From Mesorhizobium jarvisii (GTDB taxonomy: Bacteria > Pseudomonadota > Alphaproteobacteria > Rhizobiales > Rhizobiaceae), in contig NZ_QZXA01000022.1 of assembly GCF_003601985.1 (NCBI RefSeq), positions 1 to 61,589 on the forward strand: a stretch of DNA of 61,589 nucleotides, in the 5' to 3' direction. A model generated the notes under the pieces. The model saw nothing but the letters and a program-made list of their open reading frames with translations, did not search any database and was not told the origin of the DNA. Of this stretch, positions 7,428-16,291 are shown piece after piece. The position numbers and the translations under genes are program-made. The first letter of the stretch is position 1. Every line of letters starts with the position of its first letter.

Positions 7428-7925
7428 TCAGCCCGGCACCCGCGCACTGCGCGAGGCGTAGAGGCCGGCCGCTGCCGCGAGGATGACCAAAGCGGCGAAG
7501 ATCGCCAGCTTCTGCGGTGTCGCGCCCTGCGGGCCGAAGGCGACGGCATACATGGTGCGGCCGGGAATGAAGGTCAAAAGTCCGGTGATGATGAGCCCGA
7601 AAATATAGGTGCCCTGCATGATGCGGCGGTGGGCGGCAATGTTGCCGCCGCGCGCGGCGCGCACGCCGCGCCACAGCATCACCAGTACGAACAGCGACAG
7701 AAGGTGGATCGGGCTGAACGGTCCCCACAGCCGGATCGTCCAGATGAACAGGCCGGAGCCGGCGACCGTCGCCATCAGCGCCACCCAGACGCGGCCAAGC
7801 GCGCGGTGGAGCCGGTCGCCCTTGGTGCGCCAAAGCTGCACGGCGCCGAGCAGCAGCGCGGCAATGGCGATCAGCGCGTGGAGCTGGATGACGGGCGAGG
7901 CATGGAACAAGGGGCTGAGCGACAT
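7428..7925 (-). CDS. DUF2306 membrane protein
   Basis: 165 residues with four predicted membrane helices, the first after HASPVIQLHALIAIAALLLG. The pattern of LHRALGRVW and AAHRRIMQGTYIFGL, with conserved His residues near the membrane faces, is typical of DUF2306. Function unknown; some members are guessed to bind heme through these histidines. The start at 7925 has GGAG 7 bases upstream. It stands alone, 138 bases before the acyltransferase on the same strand. Confidence 0.75.
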   Translation of the reverse strand: MSLSPLFHASPVIQLHALIAIAALLLGAVQLWRTKGDRLHRALGRVWVALMATVAGSGLFIWTIRLWGPFSPIHLLSLFVLVMLWRGVRAARGGNIAAHRRIMQGTYIFGLIITGLLTFIPGRTMYAVAFGPQGATPQKLAIFAALVILAAAAGLYASRSARVPG

Positions 7926-8011
7926 CGGTGTTCTCCACGATATCGCGGATTATGGCCGATGAGACGCTGAGGCAGCAAGGACGGCGATGCGACTTCTCGA
8001 TCCGGCCGCCC

Positions 8012-8044
8012 AAAAAAACAGCCCCGCCAACGGGGCTGTTTTTT
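8012..8044. terminator. Bidirectional intrinsic terminator
   Basis: AAAAAACAGCCCCG-CCAA-CGGGGCTGTTTTTT: an 8-9 bp GC stem with A and U runs on both sides. It lies 16 bases past the stop of the minus-strand gene at 8061. Confidence 0.85.
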
Positions 8045-8060
8045 CAATGGTCTGGGAGCG

Positions 8061-8366
8061 TTACTTGCTGCCGCCGTTCTGTTTCACGCTGCTGCAGAAT
8101 TCCGGATGGGCGTTGGTGGGATTGGCGTTCTTGGCCTCATCATCGCAGGCCGCCATCACCATCTTCTGGTCTTCCGGCGTCAGCGCTTTCCAGGCCTTGA
8201 TGAACTCGTCATTGCTGCGCATCGTCTTCATGGTGGAGTCCGTGTAGAAGGGCTGCATCTTGGCCGGGTCGTCGAGAGCCGAGGTCCCGCTGCCCGATGC
8301 GGCGAGAGCCGAGCCGGCAACCATCGAAAGCGCCATGGCGCCAAAGCAGATCATCTTGGTATTCAT
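8061..8366 (-). CDS. Small exported protein, stress-regulated
   Basis: 101 residues from ATG 8366 (GGAAGGAA 6 bases upstream). MNTKMICFGAMALSMVAGSALAA is a signal peptide. The mature domain (STMKTMRSNDEFIKAWKALTPEDQK, shown here only by its key words MRSNDEFIKAW and LTPEDQKMVMAACDD) is a short helical region ending with a Cys near the C-terminus that may pair with the Cys of ACDD. Similar short proteins are common in rhizobia without assigned function. An exact EcfG promoter match lies 53 bases upstream and a strong terminator just downstream, so it is probably a monocistronic general-stress gene. Confidence 0.8.
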   Translation of the reverse strand: MNTKMICFGAMALSMVAGSALAASGSGTSALDDPAKMQPFYTDSTMKTMRSNDEFIKAWKALTPEDQKMVMAACDDEAKNANPTNAHPEFCSSVKQNGGSK

Positions 8367-8419
8367 AATGGATTCCTTCCCTGTTGCTTTGTGACCGTCT
8401 AAGCAACGATCAAGGGTGT

Positions 8420-8445
8420 AACGGGAGGATTTGGGTAAAAGTTCC
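8420..8445 (-). promoter_or_regulatory. Sigma EcfG-type promoter
   Basis: Minus-strand GGAAC (8445-8441), 17-base spacer, CGTT (8423-8420), 53 bases before the ATG at 8366. Confidence 0.7.
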
Positions 8446-8674
8446 AATTTCCCACGCAAAATGAACTCGTATTTCTAAAAATGGCATACGAAAGATTTTA
8501 AAGTTTGCGAGTTTCATTCATTCGCGCAGGCGAAAAGCTCTCATCTGTTGGTGGATGGCTGCACAACGACTTGCCCCGACGTGCACCGTGGCCAGCGCCG
8601 AAGTTGGCCGGACGTCTAGGAGCCCAGCGATTTGAGAACTTCCCGGCTCTCTGATTGTTCCGCGCCGGCGGCCT
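8446..8674. other. Gene-free stretch
   Basis: No convincing frame or RNA structure was seen. One weaker minus-strand GGAAC-N16-AGTT word (8661-8637) is present but no gene or terminator follows it within 200 bases. Confidence 0.5.
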
Positions 8675-8707
8675 CAAAAAAGGCCCCACCGGCAGGACCG
8701 GCGGGGC
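8675..8707 (-). terminator. Terminator of the ABC transporter operon
   Basis: On the minus strand GCCCCGCCGG-TCCTG-CCGGTGGGGC, with one internal mismatch, is followed by six or more U residues. It lies about 108 bases after the last permease gene. Confidence 0.75.
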
Positions 8708-8814
8708 ATTGATCGGAGGTCTGCGATCGCCCGGGAGGCGATCCCAAAAAGCCACGGGAACGACATGCGAAAAGTTTCACCGTCGCGTACGCCGGCTGTC
8801 GCCGATGGTCGGGC

Positions 8815-9642
8815 TCAGCCGCTTGCTGGCCGGCGAGCCTGGCCGCGTCGGGCAAGCAGGTTCGCCACCACCAAAAGCACGATCGACAGCGCCATCATCA
8901 GCGTCGCGGCGGCGGTGATGGCGGGCGAGAGTTTTTCGCGCAGGCCAATGAACATTTCGAGCGGCATGGTGCGCTGGCCGGCACTGGCCAGGAACTGCAC
9001 GACCACCACCTCGTCGAAGGAAGTGACGAAGGCAAACGCCGCGCCCGAAAGCACGCCGGGCAGGATCAGCGGCAGCATCACGCGGAAGAAGGCGGTCAGC
9101 GGTTTCGCGCCCGAGATGGCGGCGGCGCGCATCAGATTGCGGTCGAAGCCGGTGAGGCTGGCGCCCACGGTGACGACGACGAAGGGGCTGGCAAGCGCGG
9201 TATGCGCCAGGATGATGCCGGCATAGGTGCTGGCGAGCCCGATGCGGGCGTAGAACAGATACGAGCCGACGGCGGTGATCACCACGGGCACGATCAGCGG
9301 CGAGAGCAGCAGCGGCATGACGATGCGGCGGCCGGGAAATTTCTCGTTCGACAGTGCGATGGCCGTCAGCGTGCCGAGCGTTGTGGCGATCAGCGTCGTG
9401 CCGAAGGCGACGATCAGGCTGTTGCCGATCGCCGACTGCCAGCGCTGCGTGCCCAGCACCACCTCGTACCAGCGCGTCGACAGGCCTTCGAGCGGGAAGA
9501 TGAAGAAGGCGCCGCTGTTGAAGGAAAGCGGCACAGGGATGAGGATCGGCACCAGCAGGAACAGGATGACCAGCCCGCACCACAGCCAAAGCAGCGCGAC
9601 GCGGATGCGTTCACCAGGAGTGGGGTAGGGCGAGAGCAGCAT
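8815..9642 (-). CDS. ABC transporter permease, PotC-like (polyamine/opine type)
   Basis: 275 residues, starting at ATG 9642. Six membrane helices with the binding-protein-dependent transport EAA region near residues 170-190 (AAISGAKPLTAFFRVMLPLI). The sequence (SFNSGAFFIFPLEGLSTRWY near residue 35) is characteristic of the PotC/YdcV branch handling polyamines or related amino compounds. It is the last gene of a four-gene minus-strand operon, 2 bases after the other permease, and is followed by a terminator at 8675. The substrate cannot be read from sequence. Confidence 0.88.
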   Translation of the reverse strand: MLLSPYPTPGERIRVALLWLWCGLVILFLLVPILIPVPLSFNSGAFFIFPLEGLSTRWYEVVLGTQRWQSAIGNSLIVAFGTTLIATTLGTLTAIALSNEKFPGRRIVMPLLLSPLIVPVVITAVGSYLFYARIGLASTYAGIILAHTALASPFVVVTVGASLTGFDRNLMRAAAISGAKPLTAFFRVMLPLILPGVLSGAAFAFVTSFDEVVVVQFLASAGQRTMPLEMFIGLREKLSPAITAAATLMMALSIVLLVVANLLARRGQARRPASG

Positions 9643-9644
9643 GG

Positions 9645-10925
9645 CTACACCATCTTCAGGCGGTCGAGGCCGAGGATGCGGGCGAAGATGCCGAACAGGG
9701 CCAGGGTGAAGACCAGCAGGATGAAGGAGAGCGCCGCCGCCATCTCCCAGTTCAGTTCGACATTGACGTAATTGGCGATGAAGTTGCTGATCAGCTGGTC
9801 GCTGGCGCCGCCGATCAGGGCCGGGGTGATGTAGTAGCCGAGGCACAGGATGAAGGTGAGCAGGCAACCGGCCATGACGCCGGGGAAAACCTGCGGGAGG
9901 TAGACGCGCCGGAAGGCAGTGAAGGGTCTAGCGCCGAGCGAATAGGCAGCCTTCATCTGCGAGGGCGCGATGGTGCGCATGACGGAGTAGATCGGCAGCA
10001 GCGTGAAGGGCAGCTGGATATGCGTCATGGCGATGATCAGGCCGATGCGGCTGTACATCAAATCGAGCCGCTCGGAGGCGAAGCCGAGCCACAGCAGCAT
10101 GTCGTTGACCAGGCCGAATTTCTGCAAGAGCACCGTCCAGGCGGCGGTGCGCACCAGGATCGAGGTCCAGAACGGCAACAGCACCGCCACGATCAGGATC
10201 GCCGCCAGCCCTTTCGGCACGCTCGCTATGAGATAGGCGAGGGGAAAGCCGAGCAGCAAGGTGGCAAGCGTCACGGCGGCGGCGACGAAGAAGGTGCGCA
10301 GGAACACTTGCAGGAAGATCGCCTGTTCGGGCGGCACGCGCTCGATGCCGCCATCGGCGTTCCACCTGAGGTCGAGGGCGCTCAGCAGGTAAAACGAGGT
10401 GAGGGCGTGGGTGCCGTTGGCGATGGTCGGCCAGGTGCCTGGCGCCGACCAGAAGGGCACGGCTTTCACGATCTCGAGCGGCGGTTTGCCGGCGGCGCCT
10501 TCGAGCTGGCGCACGGTTTTCAGCACCTGGCTGCGGGCGCCGGGCAGGCGTGCGTTGAGCGCCTTGGCCAGCTCATAAGCGGTGCCCTTGGCTTGGTTTT
10601 CGCTGAGGTCGGCGGCGAGCGCGATGAAGGCGGCGTCCGCAGGCAGGCCCTGGCCGTTCCAGTCGGCAAGGGCCTGGCTGGTGCGCGGCAGAGCGTCGGC
10701 GATGGTCGGGTCGTAGACGGCGCGCGACAGCAGCAGCACGATCGGGATGCCGAAGCTCAGGGCCAAAAGCAGGAGCAGGGGTGCTGCCAGCGCCAGCGAA
10801 CGCAGCCGGTCGCCGAATTCGGCGCGCCGCATCGCCGCCGACGCGGTTTTGGGATCCGCGCCGGCGGCCGGCCGGCCGCGGGCCAGCGCGGGCCGGTCGA
10901 GTTCGCTGGGCTGCAGCGCCGACAT
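9645..10925 (-). CDS. ABC transporter permease, PotB-like with long insertion
   Basis: 426 residues against ~285-300 for PotB. After TM1 (SLALAAPLLLLLALSFGIPI) comes an insertion of about 130 residues (~75-205) with helical, partly amphipathic sequence before the remaining helices; it should lie in the periplasm. The EAA region is AYSLGARPFTAFRRVYLPQV near residue 330. The insertion is known in a branch of agrobacterial/rhizobial PotB-type proteins. The start lies 6 bases from the stop of the binding-protein gene with no clear ribosome binding site, so translation is probably coupled. Confidence 0.88.
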   Translation of the reverse strand: MSALQPSELDRPALARGRPAAGADPKTASAAMRRAEFGDRLRSLALAAPLLLLLALSFGIPIVLLLSRAVYDPTIADALPRTSQALADWNGQGLPADAAFIALAADLSENQAKGTAYELAKALNARLPGARSQVLKTVRQLEGAAGKPPLEIVKAVPFWSAPGTWPTIANGTHALTSFYLLSALDLRWNADGGIERVPPEQAIFLQVFLRTFFVAAAVTLATLLLGFPLAYLIASVPKGLAAILIVAVLLPFWTSILVRTAAWTVLLQKFGLVNDMLLWLGFASERLDLMYSRIGLIIAMTHIQLPFTLLPIYSVMRTIAPSQMKAAYSLGARPFTAFRRVYLPQVFPGVMAGCLLTFILCLGYYITPALIGGASDQLISNFIANYVNVELNWEMAAALSFILLVFTLALFGIFARILGLDRLKMV

Positions 10926-10931
10926 CAGGGT

Positions 10932-11984
10932 CTACTGCGCCAGCCAGGCGTTGAAGCGCTTGACTAGGTCCTCGCCATAGTCGCCCCAGAACTCGGTGTC
11001 GGCGACGAGGTAGGCGCCGGCCAGATGGTCGGGCGCGTTGGGCAGTTTCGGCAAGGCATCGGCCGCGACGAACGAAGCCGCATCGGTGCGCACCGGCCCA
11101 TAGGTGATGTAGCTGGCGAGCTTGGCGTTGTTGTCCGGCTTGGAGATATAGGCCAGGTATTTGTAGGCGAGCTCAGGGTTCTTGGCGCCCTTCGGAATGG
11201 CGATCATGTCGTATTCGAGGATCTGGTTGTTCCAGACGATCTTGAAGGGCTTCTTGTCGGTGTCGATGGCGTTCTGGATGCGGCCGTTCCAGGCGGTTGT
11301 CATCACCACTTCCTTGGAGGCGAGCAGCTGCGCCGGCTGCGCGCCGGCATCCCACCAGACGATGTCGTTCTTGATGGTGTCGAGCTTCTTGAAGGCGCGG
11401 TCGACGCCTTCCGGTGTCGCCAGCACCTTGTAGACGTCGGCGGGCGCGACGCCGTCGGCCATCAGCGCCCATTCGAGGTTCTGCGCCGGGAATTTGCGCA
11501 TGGCGCGCTTGCCCGGAAACTTCTCGGTGTCGAAGAGGTCGAGCACCGAGGTCGGCGCTTCCTTCAGCACGGTCGGGTCATAGGCGAGGATGTCGCCGTA
11601 AGCATCGAGACCGACACCGCAATCGAGCGCCGAGCCCTCGATGAACTTGTCGCGCGGACCGATCTTGGAATAATCGAGGCGTTCCAGAATGCCGGCGTCG
11701 CAGCCCTGCAGCACGGTCGCGGTTTCGACCGTCACCAGGTCGATCGGCACGTTGCCGGTGTCAACCATGGCTTTGACCTTGCCGAGATCGCCGAGATATT
11801 CCTGCTCGAGGATTTTTGCGCCGGTCTCCTTGCTGAACGGCTCGAACCAGGCCTTGCGCTGGGCATCCTGCCAGGCGCCGCCGCTGGCCATGATCGACAA
11901 TTCATCGGCAAGCGCGGCGTGGCCGATGCTGAACAGTGCGGTGGCCGCGGCGAAAGCGAGCATTCGGGTCTTTGCGATTTTCAT
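10932..11984 (-). CDS. ABC transporter substrate-binding protein, PotD-like
   Basis: 350 residues from ATG 11984 (GGGGAAG 6 bases upstream). Signal peptide MKIAKTRMLAFAAATALFSI ... HAALAD, then a type II periplasmic binding fold: ELSIMASGGAWQDAQRKAW, KILEQEYLGDLGKVKAMVDT, and VVMTTAWNGRIQNA. These features match the spermidine/putrescine-binding family 1. It binds the ligand in the periplasm and delivers it to the two permeases. The ligand is unknown; the neighbouring DadA-like oxidase suggests an amino acid derivative or amine used as a nitrogen source. Confidence 0.88.
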   Translation of the reverse strand: MKIAKTRMLAFAAATALFSIGHAALADELSIMASGGAWQDAQRKAWFEPFSKETGAKILEQEYLGDLGKVKAMVDTGNVPIDLVTVETATVLQGCDAGILERLDYSKIGPRDKFIEGSALDCGVGLDAYGDILAYDPTVLKEAPTSVLDLFDTEKFPGKRAMRKFPAQNLEWALMADGVAPADVYKVLATPEGVDRAFKKLDTIKNDIVWWDAGAQPAQLLASKEVVMTTAWNGRIQNAIDTDKKPFKIVWNNQILEYDMIAIPKGAKNPELAYKYLAYISKPDNNAKLASYITYGPVRTDAASFVAADALPKLPNAPDHLAGAYLVADTEFWGDYGEDLVKRFNAWLAQ

Positions 11985-12027
11985 TTTTCTTCCCCTGTTT
12001 TTGAGATGGATCTGTTCTTGGCTTGGT

Positions 12028-13161
12028 TCAGGACGGCCCTGCCTTGGCGGCCGCGGCATCTGCGGGAAAGGCGCGGCAGTCCTGCGGCGCGCAGGAGACC
12101 GTGACGGCCTCGCCATTGGCCATGGTCGCCTCGGGGCCGACCTTGACGGTCAGCACCTGGTCGTTGCCGAGCCGGGCCAGAAGCCGCAGATGGTCGCCAA
12201 GATAAATGCGGCCGTCGACCGTCGCGGGCAGGGCGTTGGCACCGGCCGGCATAAGGCTCAGCCGCTCGGGGCGGATGGCGACATGGCAGGCATTGCCCTG
12301 CGCCACGCCGATAGCGAGCGCCGTGAGTTCGCCCCCGCCGGTCAGCCGCACGCGGCATTCCTTGCCCGAAACGCGGTCGACGATGCCTTCCAGCGTGTTG
12401 TTCTCGCCGATGAAGCTCGCCACGAAGGAACTTTGCGGGGCGTTGTAGAGATCGTCGGGCGAGCCGAGCTGGACGATGGCGCCATTGTTGAAGACGGCGA
12501 CACGGTCGGACATGGTCAGCGCTTCGCTCTGGTCATGGGTGACGTAGACGATGGTGACGCCGAGCATAGTGTGAATCTGCTTGATCTCGAGCTGCATGTG
12601 CTCGCGCAATTTCTTGTCGAGCGCGCCCAGCGGCTCGTCCATCAGCACCAGGCTCGGCTCGAACACCAGCGCGCGGGCCAGCGCCACGCGCTGCTGCTGG
12701 CCGCCGGAAAGCTGTGCCGGCTTGCGGTCGCCGAACTGCTTCAGCCGCACCATGTCCAGCGCGCGGCCGACGCGGCCGGCAATGTCGGCCTTGCTCACCT
12801 GGCGCACGGAGAGCGGGAAGGCGACGTTCTCCGCCACACTCATATGCGGGAACAGCGCGTAGTTCTGGAACACCATGCCGATGTTGCGCTGGTAGGGCGG
12901 CAGCCGGTCGACCGGCCTGCCTTCCAGCGTGATGGTGCCGCTGGTCGGCCGTTCGAAGCCGGCCAGCATGTTGAGCGTCGTCGTCTTGCCCGAGCCGGAT
13001 GGGCCGAGCAGGGTGAGGAATTCGCCGCGCGCCACGCCGAGGTTCAGCCTGGTCACCGCGAAGGCGCGGCCGTCATAGGATTTTTCGACATCGACGAAAT
13101 CGACGAAAGCCGGGCCGGCGGCAGAAGCCGAGGCTGGCGATGATGCGGCCAGGGCGCTCAT
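12028..13161 (-). CDS. ABC transporter ATP-binding protein, PotA-like
   Basis: 377 residues. Walker A GPSGSGKT at 53-60, Q-loop VFQNYALFPHMSV, signature LSGGQQQRVALARAL, Walker B LVLMDEPLGALD, and switch VTHDQSEALTM. The last ~120 residues are a TOBE domain typical of PotA/CysA-type ATPases. It is first gene of the operon ATPase, binding protein, two permeases. The 44 bases to the next gene and the shared strand support cotranscription. It is divergent from the MocR gene across the operator-rich region 13162-13405. Confidence 0.92.
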   Translation of the reverse strand: MSALAASSPASASAAGPAFVDFVDVEKSYDGRAFAVTRLNLGVARGEFLTLLGPSGSGKTTTLNMLAGFERPTSGTITLEGRPVDRLPPYQRNIGMVFQNYALFPHMSVAENVAFPLSVRQVSKADIAGRVGRALDMVRLKQFGDRKPAQLSGGQQQRVALARALVFEPSLVLMDEPLGALDKKLREHMQLEIKQIHTMLGVTIVYVTHDQSEALTMSDRVAVFNNGAIVQLGSPDDLYNAPQSSFVASFIGENNTLEGIVDRVSGKECRVRLTGGGELTALAIGVAQGNACHVAIRPERLSLMPAGANALPATVDGRIYLGDHLRLLARLGNDQVLTVKVGPEATMANGEAVTVSCAPQDCRAFPADAAAAKAGPS

Positions 13162-13258
13162 CGGGCGCGATCCCGAAACGTACCGGCTGAAGCATTATGC
13201 GCCTTGTGATGCATGGTTCCATCCCATTGGAAGCCCGCTTCTCGCGGGTCGTCCAAAC

Positions 13259-13380
13259 TTGTATGCTCACACAATCATTCTGAATCTGAGCATAGATGCA
13301 TACAACTTTGGGCGTCAAGCCAGTTTTTCGGCGATTGTGTGATATTTTTGCTTGGAGTTCTCCGGTTTTGAGTCACACAA
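13259..13380. promoter_or_regulatory. Operator-like repeats between the ABC operon and the MocR gene
   Basis: TTGTGTGA occurs at 13335-13342 (+) and as TCACACAA at 13267-13274 and 13373-13380. TTGTATGC (13259-13266) and GCATACAA (13298-13305) form a second inverted pair. The spacings between arms are ~30 bases in both pairs, about three helical turns. The placement suits binding by the adjacent MocR-type regulator to control both directions. Confidence 0.55.
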
Positions 13381-13405
13381 GCGCTATTGTCCGGCGGATT
13401 GTCTT

Positions 13406-14836
13406 ATGCTAGAGCGCTTATATCAGCTCCAGCCGAATCCTGTCCGCATGCTCAGTGATCTCCGCCTTACCGAGGATGAAAGTCCGGTCTATCGCCGTCT
13501 CGCCGACGCGATCGCCGAGCGTATTGCCGCCGGCACGCTGGCGGTCGGCGACCGGCTGCCGCCGCAACGCGACATTGCGCGGGCGCTCGGCATCAACGTC
13601 ACCACGGTGACGCGGGCGCTGGCGACGCTGCAGCAGCGCGGCCTGCTGGAGGCGCGGCCAGGGCGGGGCACGACGGTGGCGGCCAGGCAGGCCGGCGAGC
13701 GGCCCGGTTTCGTCTCGGCGCCGAGCGACGAGAGCGGCATCATCGACCTCTCGGTCAACCGGCCCGCCACCTCGGCCTATCTCGACGCGCTGGCGGCTCT
13801 TTTGCCGCGCCTGTCCAGGGATCCGCACTATGCCTCGCTGCAGGACTATCACCCGCCGGAAGGGCCGCTGTGGGCGCGCGCGGCGATCGCCGACTGGCTC
13901 AAAGCGGTTGCCGGCGACGGCGACCCCGGCCGCGTGGTGCTGGCGGCCGGCGCCCAGCACGGGCTTGATTGCCTGCTCGGCGCGGTGACGCGGCAGGGCG
14001 AGGTGGTGCTGGCCGACGAGGTGACCTATCAGGGCATCAACGCGCTCTGCCGGGTGCACGGGCTGGATCTCAGGGGCGTTGCCATGGATCGCGGCGGCAT
14101 GCGGCCGGATGCTTTCGACGCCGCTTGCGCGCAGCTGCGCCCCCGCGCGGTGTTCCTGGTGCCGACGCTGCACAACCCGACGACGATTACGCTCAGCGAA
14201 GCGCGCCGCCACGAGCTTGCCGCCGTGGCGCGCCGCCACAATGTGCTGATCATAGAGGACGACGTCTACAGGCCCTTGGCGGATGAGGCCCTGCCTTCCT
14301 TCGCCAGCCTGGAGCCGGAGTTGACGGTGCATATCGGCGCGCTGTCGAAATGCCTGGCGCCCGGCTTGCGGCTCGGCTTCGTCATCGCGCCGCGCGCCAT
14401 TGCCGGCCAGGTGGCGGCGGCGCTGCGCATCAATTGCTGGAGCATCAGCCCGCTGACGGCGCTGATCGGCGCGCGCATGATCGAGGACGGGGCAGCAGCG
14501 CGCGTCATCGAGGTGCAAAAACAGGAACTGCGCCAGCGCCAGGCGATCCTGAGCGAAATCCTCGGCCGCTATGATGTGCAGAGCCAGCCGAGCGCCACCC
14601 ATGCCTGGCTGCGCCTGCCCGAACCCTGGCGCGGCGCCGGCTTTGCCCGCACCTGCCTGGAACGCGGCGTGGCGCTGCTGCCGGGCGATGCCTTCGCCGT
14701 CGGCCGCGAGCCGGTCCAGCACGGCGTGCGCATCAATGTCGGTGCGGCGCGTTCGCAGGACGATCTGCGCACCGCGCTGACCACCATGGCCGAACTGCTG
14801 TCGGCCGGGCATCTGCAATTGCCGGGTTTTGTCTGA
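13406..14836 (+). CDS. MocR-family regulator (GntR HTH fused to PLP aminotransferase-like domain)
   Basis: 476 residues from ATG 13406; ATG 13448 is an alternative and neither has a strong ribosome binding site. GntR winged helix at about 20-95 (VYRRLADAIAERIAAGTL, LPPQRDIARALGINVTTVTR), then a fold-type I aminotransferase-like domain. The PLP lysine is K315 in GALSKCLAPGLRLGF; Asp and Asn of the cofactor site lie in IIEDDVYRPL and LHNPTTITL. MocR proteins sense amino compounds or PLP and usually control a neighbouring divergent gene. Here the targets are likely the ABC operon and the oxidase at 14898. Confidence 0.9.
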   Translation: MLERLYQLQPNPVRMLSDLRLTEDESPVYRRLADAIAERIAAGTLAVGDRLPPQRDIARALGINVTTVTRALATLQQRGLLEARPGRGTTVAARQAGERPGFVSAPSDESGIIDLSVNRPATSAYLDALAALLPRLSRDPHYASLQDYHPPEGPLWARAAIADWLKAVAGDGDPGRVVLAAGAQHGLDCLLGAVTRQGEVVLADEVTYQGINALCRVHGLDLRGVAMDRGGMRPDAFDAACAQLRPRAVFLVPTLHNPTTITLSEARRHELAAVARRHNVLIIEDDVYRPLADEALPSFASLEPELTVHIGALSKCLAPGLRLGFVIAPRAIAGQVAAALRINCWSISPLTALIGARMIEDGAAARVIEVQKQELRQRQAILSEILGRYDVQSQPSATHAWLRLPEPWRGAGFARTCLERGVALLPGDAFAVGREPVQHGVRINVGAARSQDDLRTALTTMAELLSAGHLQLPGFV

Positions 14837-14897
14837 TGTCTGCCGCCCAAAAGGGCGGCGTGGTTTTGCGACAAGGACAGGCGTGGGGGAACAACAA

Positions 14898-16145
14898 GTG
14901 ACAGCTTCGAAGAGTGTCGAGATCGCCGTCATCGGGGCCGGCGTGGTCGGGCTGGCGACGGCGCTGCGGCTGGCCGGCGACGGCCGCGAAGTCGTGCTCA
15001 TCGATCCCAACGAGCCGGGCTCGGGCGCCTCGTTTGGCAATGCTGGGACGCTCGCCGAATATGCCTGCATGCCGGTCGGCAATCCCGCGGTGCTGCGCGC
15101 GCTGCCGAAACTGCTTCTTGACGCCGACAGTCCGTTCTCGCTGCGCTGGAGCGCGCTCATGCATCTGGCGCCGTGGCTGCTGCGGTTTGTCAGGCAGTCG
15201 CTGCCGGCCGCCACCCATGCCAATGCCGTGGCGATGGCCGGGCTGCTGGCCGATTCCCTGCCGGCCTGGGAGGAGATGGCTGTCGAGGCCGATGCCGCCG
15301 ATCTGCTGCGCCGCAATGGCTGTCTCTATCTCTATCGTCGCCCGGGCGATCTTGCCGGCGGCGCGTCGAGCCGGGCGTTGCGCGCCGAATTCGGCGTCGA
15401 CCAGGCGGTGCTCAGCCCGGAGGAAGTGGCCGCGCTGGAACCGAACCTGCCGGCGGTGCAGGGTGGCGGGCTGTTTTTTCCGCAGTCGATGAACCTCACC
15501 GATCCCCAGACCATGATGGCGCGGCTGCTGAAGGCGGCGACAGGCCGGGGCGTCGCCTTGCTGCGGGGCGAGGTGACAGAACTGCAGGCCGATGCCGGCG
15601 GTGTCGACCTCAGCGGTCCCGGCCTGCGGCTGCGCGCCCACAAGGTGGTGATCGCCGCCGGTGCCTTTTCGCGACCACTGGCGGCGCAGGCCGGCGACCG
15701 CATCCCGCTCGAAACCGAGCGCGGCTATCACCTCGAATTCGCGACGCCGGCGCCGCTGCTGACGCGGCCGGTGTGCCCGGTCGATCTCGGCTTCTACATG
15801 ACGCCGATGGCGGGCCGGCTGCGCGTCGCCGGCACGGTCGAACTCGGCCGGCTGGCCTCGCCACCCAATCCGCGCCGGCTGGCGTTGCTCGATCGCGGCG
15901 TGCGGCAATTCTTCCCCGCGCTCGGCCAGCCGTCTTCAAAATGGCTGGGCTTTCGGCCGTCGCTGCCGGATTCCAGGCCCGTCATCGGCCCGTCGCCCGG
16001 CAATGCGAATGTGATCTACGCCTTCGGCCACGGCCATCTCGGGCTGACGCTCTCGGCCATCACCGCGCGGCTGGTTGGCGATCTCATCGCCGGCCGGCGG
16101 CCCAACAGCGAAAGACTTGCGCCTTTCGCCGCCGGCCGGTTCTGA
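14898..16145 (+). CDS. FAD-dependent D-amino-acid dehydrogenase-like oxidoreductase (DadA family)
   Basis: 415 residues from GTG 14898 (GGGGGA 8 bases upstream). N-terminal dinucleotide fold VEIAVIGAGVVGLATALRL and the flavin motif GSGASFGNAGTL typical of DadA/glycine-oxidase-like DAO proteins. The C-terminus keeps GFRPSLPDSRPVIGPSP and FGHGHLGLTLS, which close the FAD site. It oxidises an amine or D-amino acid to the imino acid, passing electrons to quinone or oxygen. It starts 61 bases after the MocR gene and is probably its cotranscribed target, degrading what the adjacent ABC system imports. Confidence 0.88.
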   Translation: MTASKSVEIAVIGAGVVGLATALRLAGDGREVVLIDPNEPGSGASFGNAGTLAEYACMPVGNPAVLRALPKLLLDADSPFSLRWSALMHLAPWLLRFVRQSLPAATHANAVAMAGLLADSLPAWEEMAVEADAADLLRRNGCLYLYRRPGDLAGGASSRALRAEFGVDQAVLSPEEVAALEPNLPAVQGGGLFFPQSMNLTDPQTMMARLLKAATGRGVALLRGEVTELQADAGGVDLSGPGLRLRAHKVVIAAGAFSRPLAAQAGDRIPLETERGYHLEFATPAPLLTRPVCPVDLGFYMTPMAGRLRVAGTVELGRLASPPNPRRLALLDRGVRQFFPALGQPSSKWLGFRPSLPDSRPVIGPSPGNANVIYAFGHGHLGLTLSAITARLVGDLIAGRRPNSERLAPFAAGRF

Positions 16146-16161
16146 CCTTCCGTCGGCACTT

Positions 16162-16264
16162 AGAGCGTTTCACCCGTTTCATGGAAACGGCGAACCGCTC
16201 TAACTCTTTGTTTTTGATGCAATTCCGGACGGAAAACCGCTCACACTTTTCCTGGAATTGCTCT
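16162..16264. repeat. Dispersed palindromic element, copy A
   Basis: Two dyads in tandem: AGAGCG...CGCTCT (16162-16201) enclosing CCGTTTC-AT-GGAAACGG, and GCAATTCC...GGAATTGC (16219-16261). Related copies are at 19717-19843 and, inverted, at 22267-22314. The first dyad may also act as a terminator between the convergent oxidase and TetR genes. Confidence 0.7.
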
Positions 16265-16291
16265 AGAGGGAATAGCTGATCGTCAATGGCT

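Noticed and set aside
8637..8661. Minus-strand GGAAC-N16-AGTT word
   Set aside because: One mismatch in the -10 and no gene or terminator downstream before the better promoter at 8420.
8498..8755. Minus-strand Pro/Arg-rich frame after the ABC operon
   Set aside because: Contains the operon terminator and reads as random GC-rich translation.
13418..15316. Long open frame of 632 codons antisense to the MocR and DadA-like genes
   Set aside because: It is Arg/Gln/His/Ala-rich, has no domain and mirrors two well-supported genes; long antisense frames are expected in GC-rich DNA.
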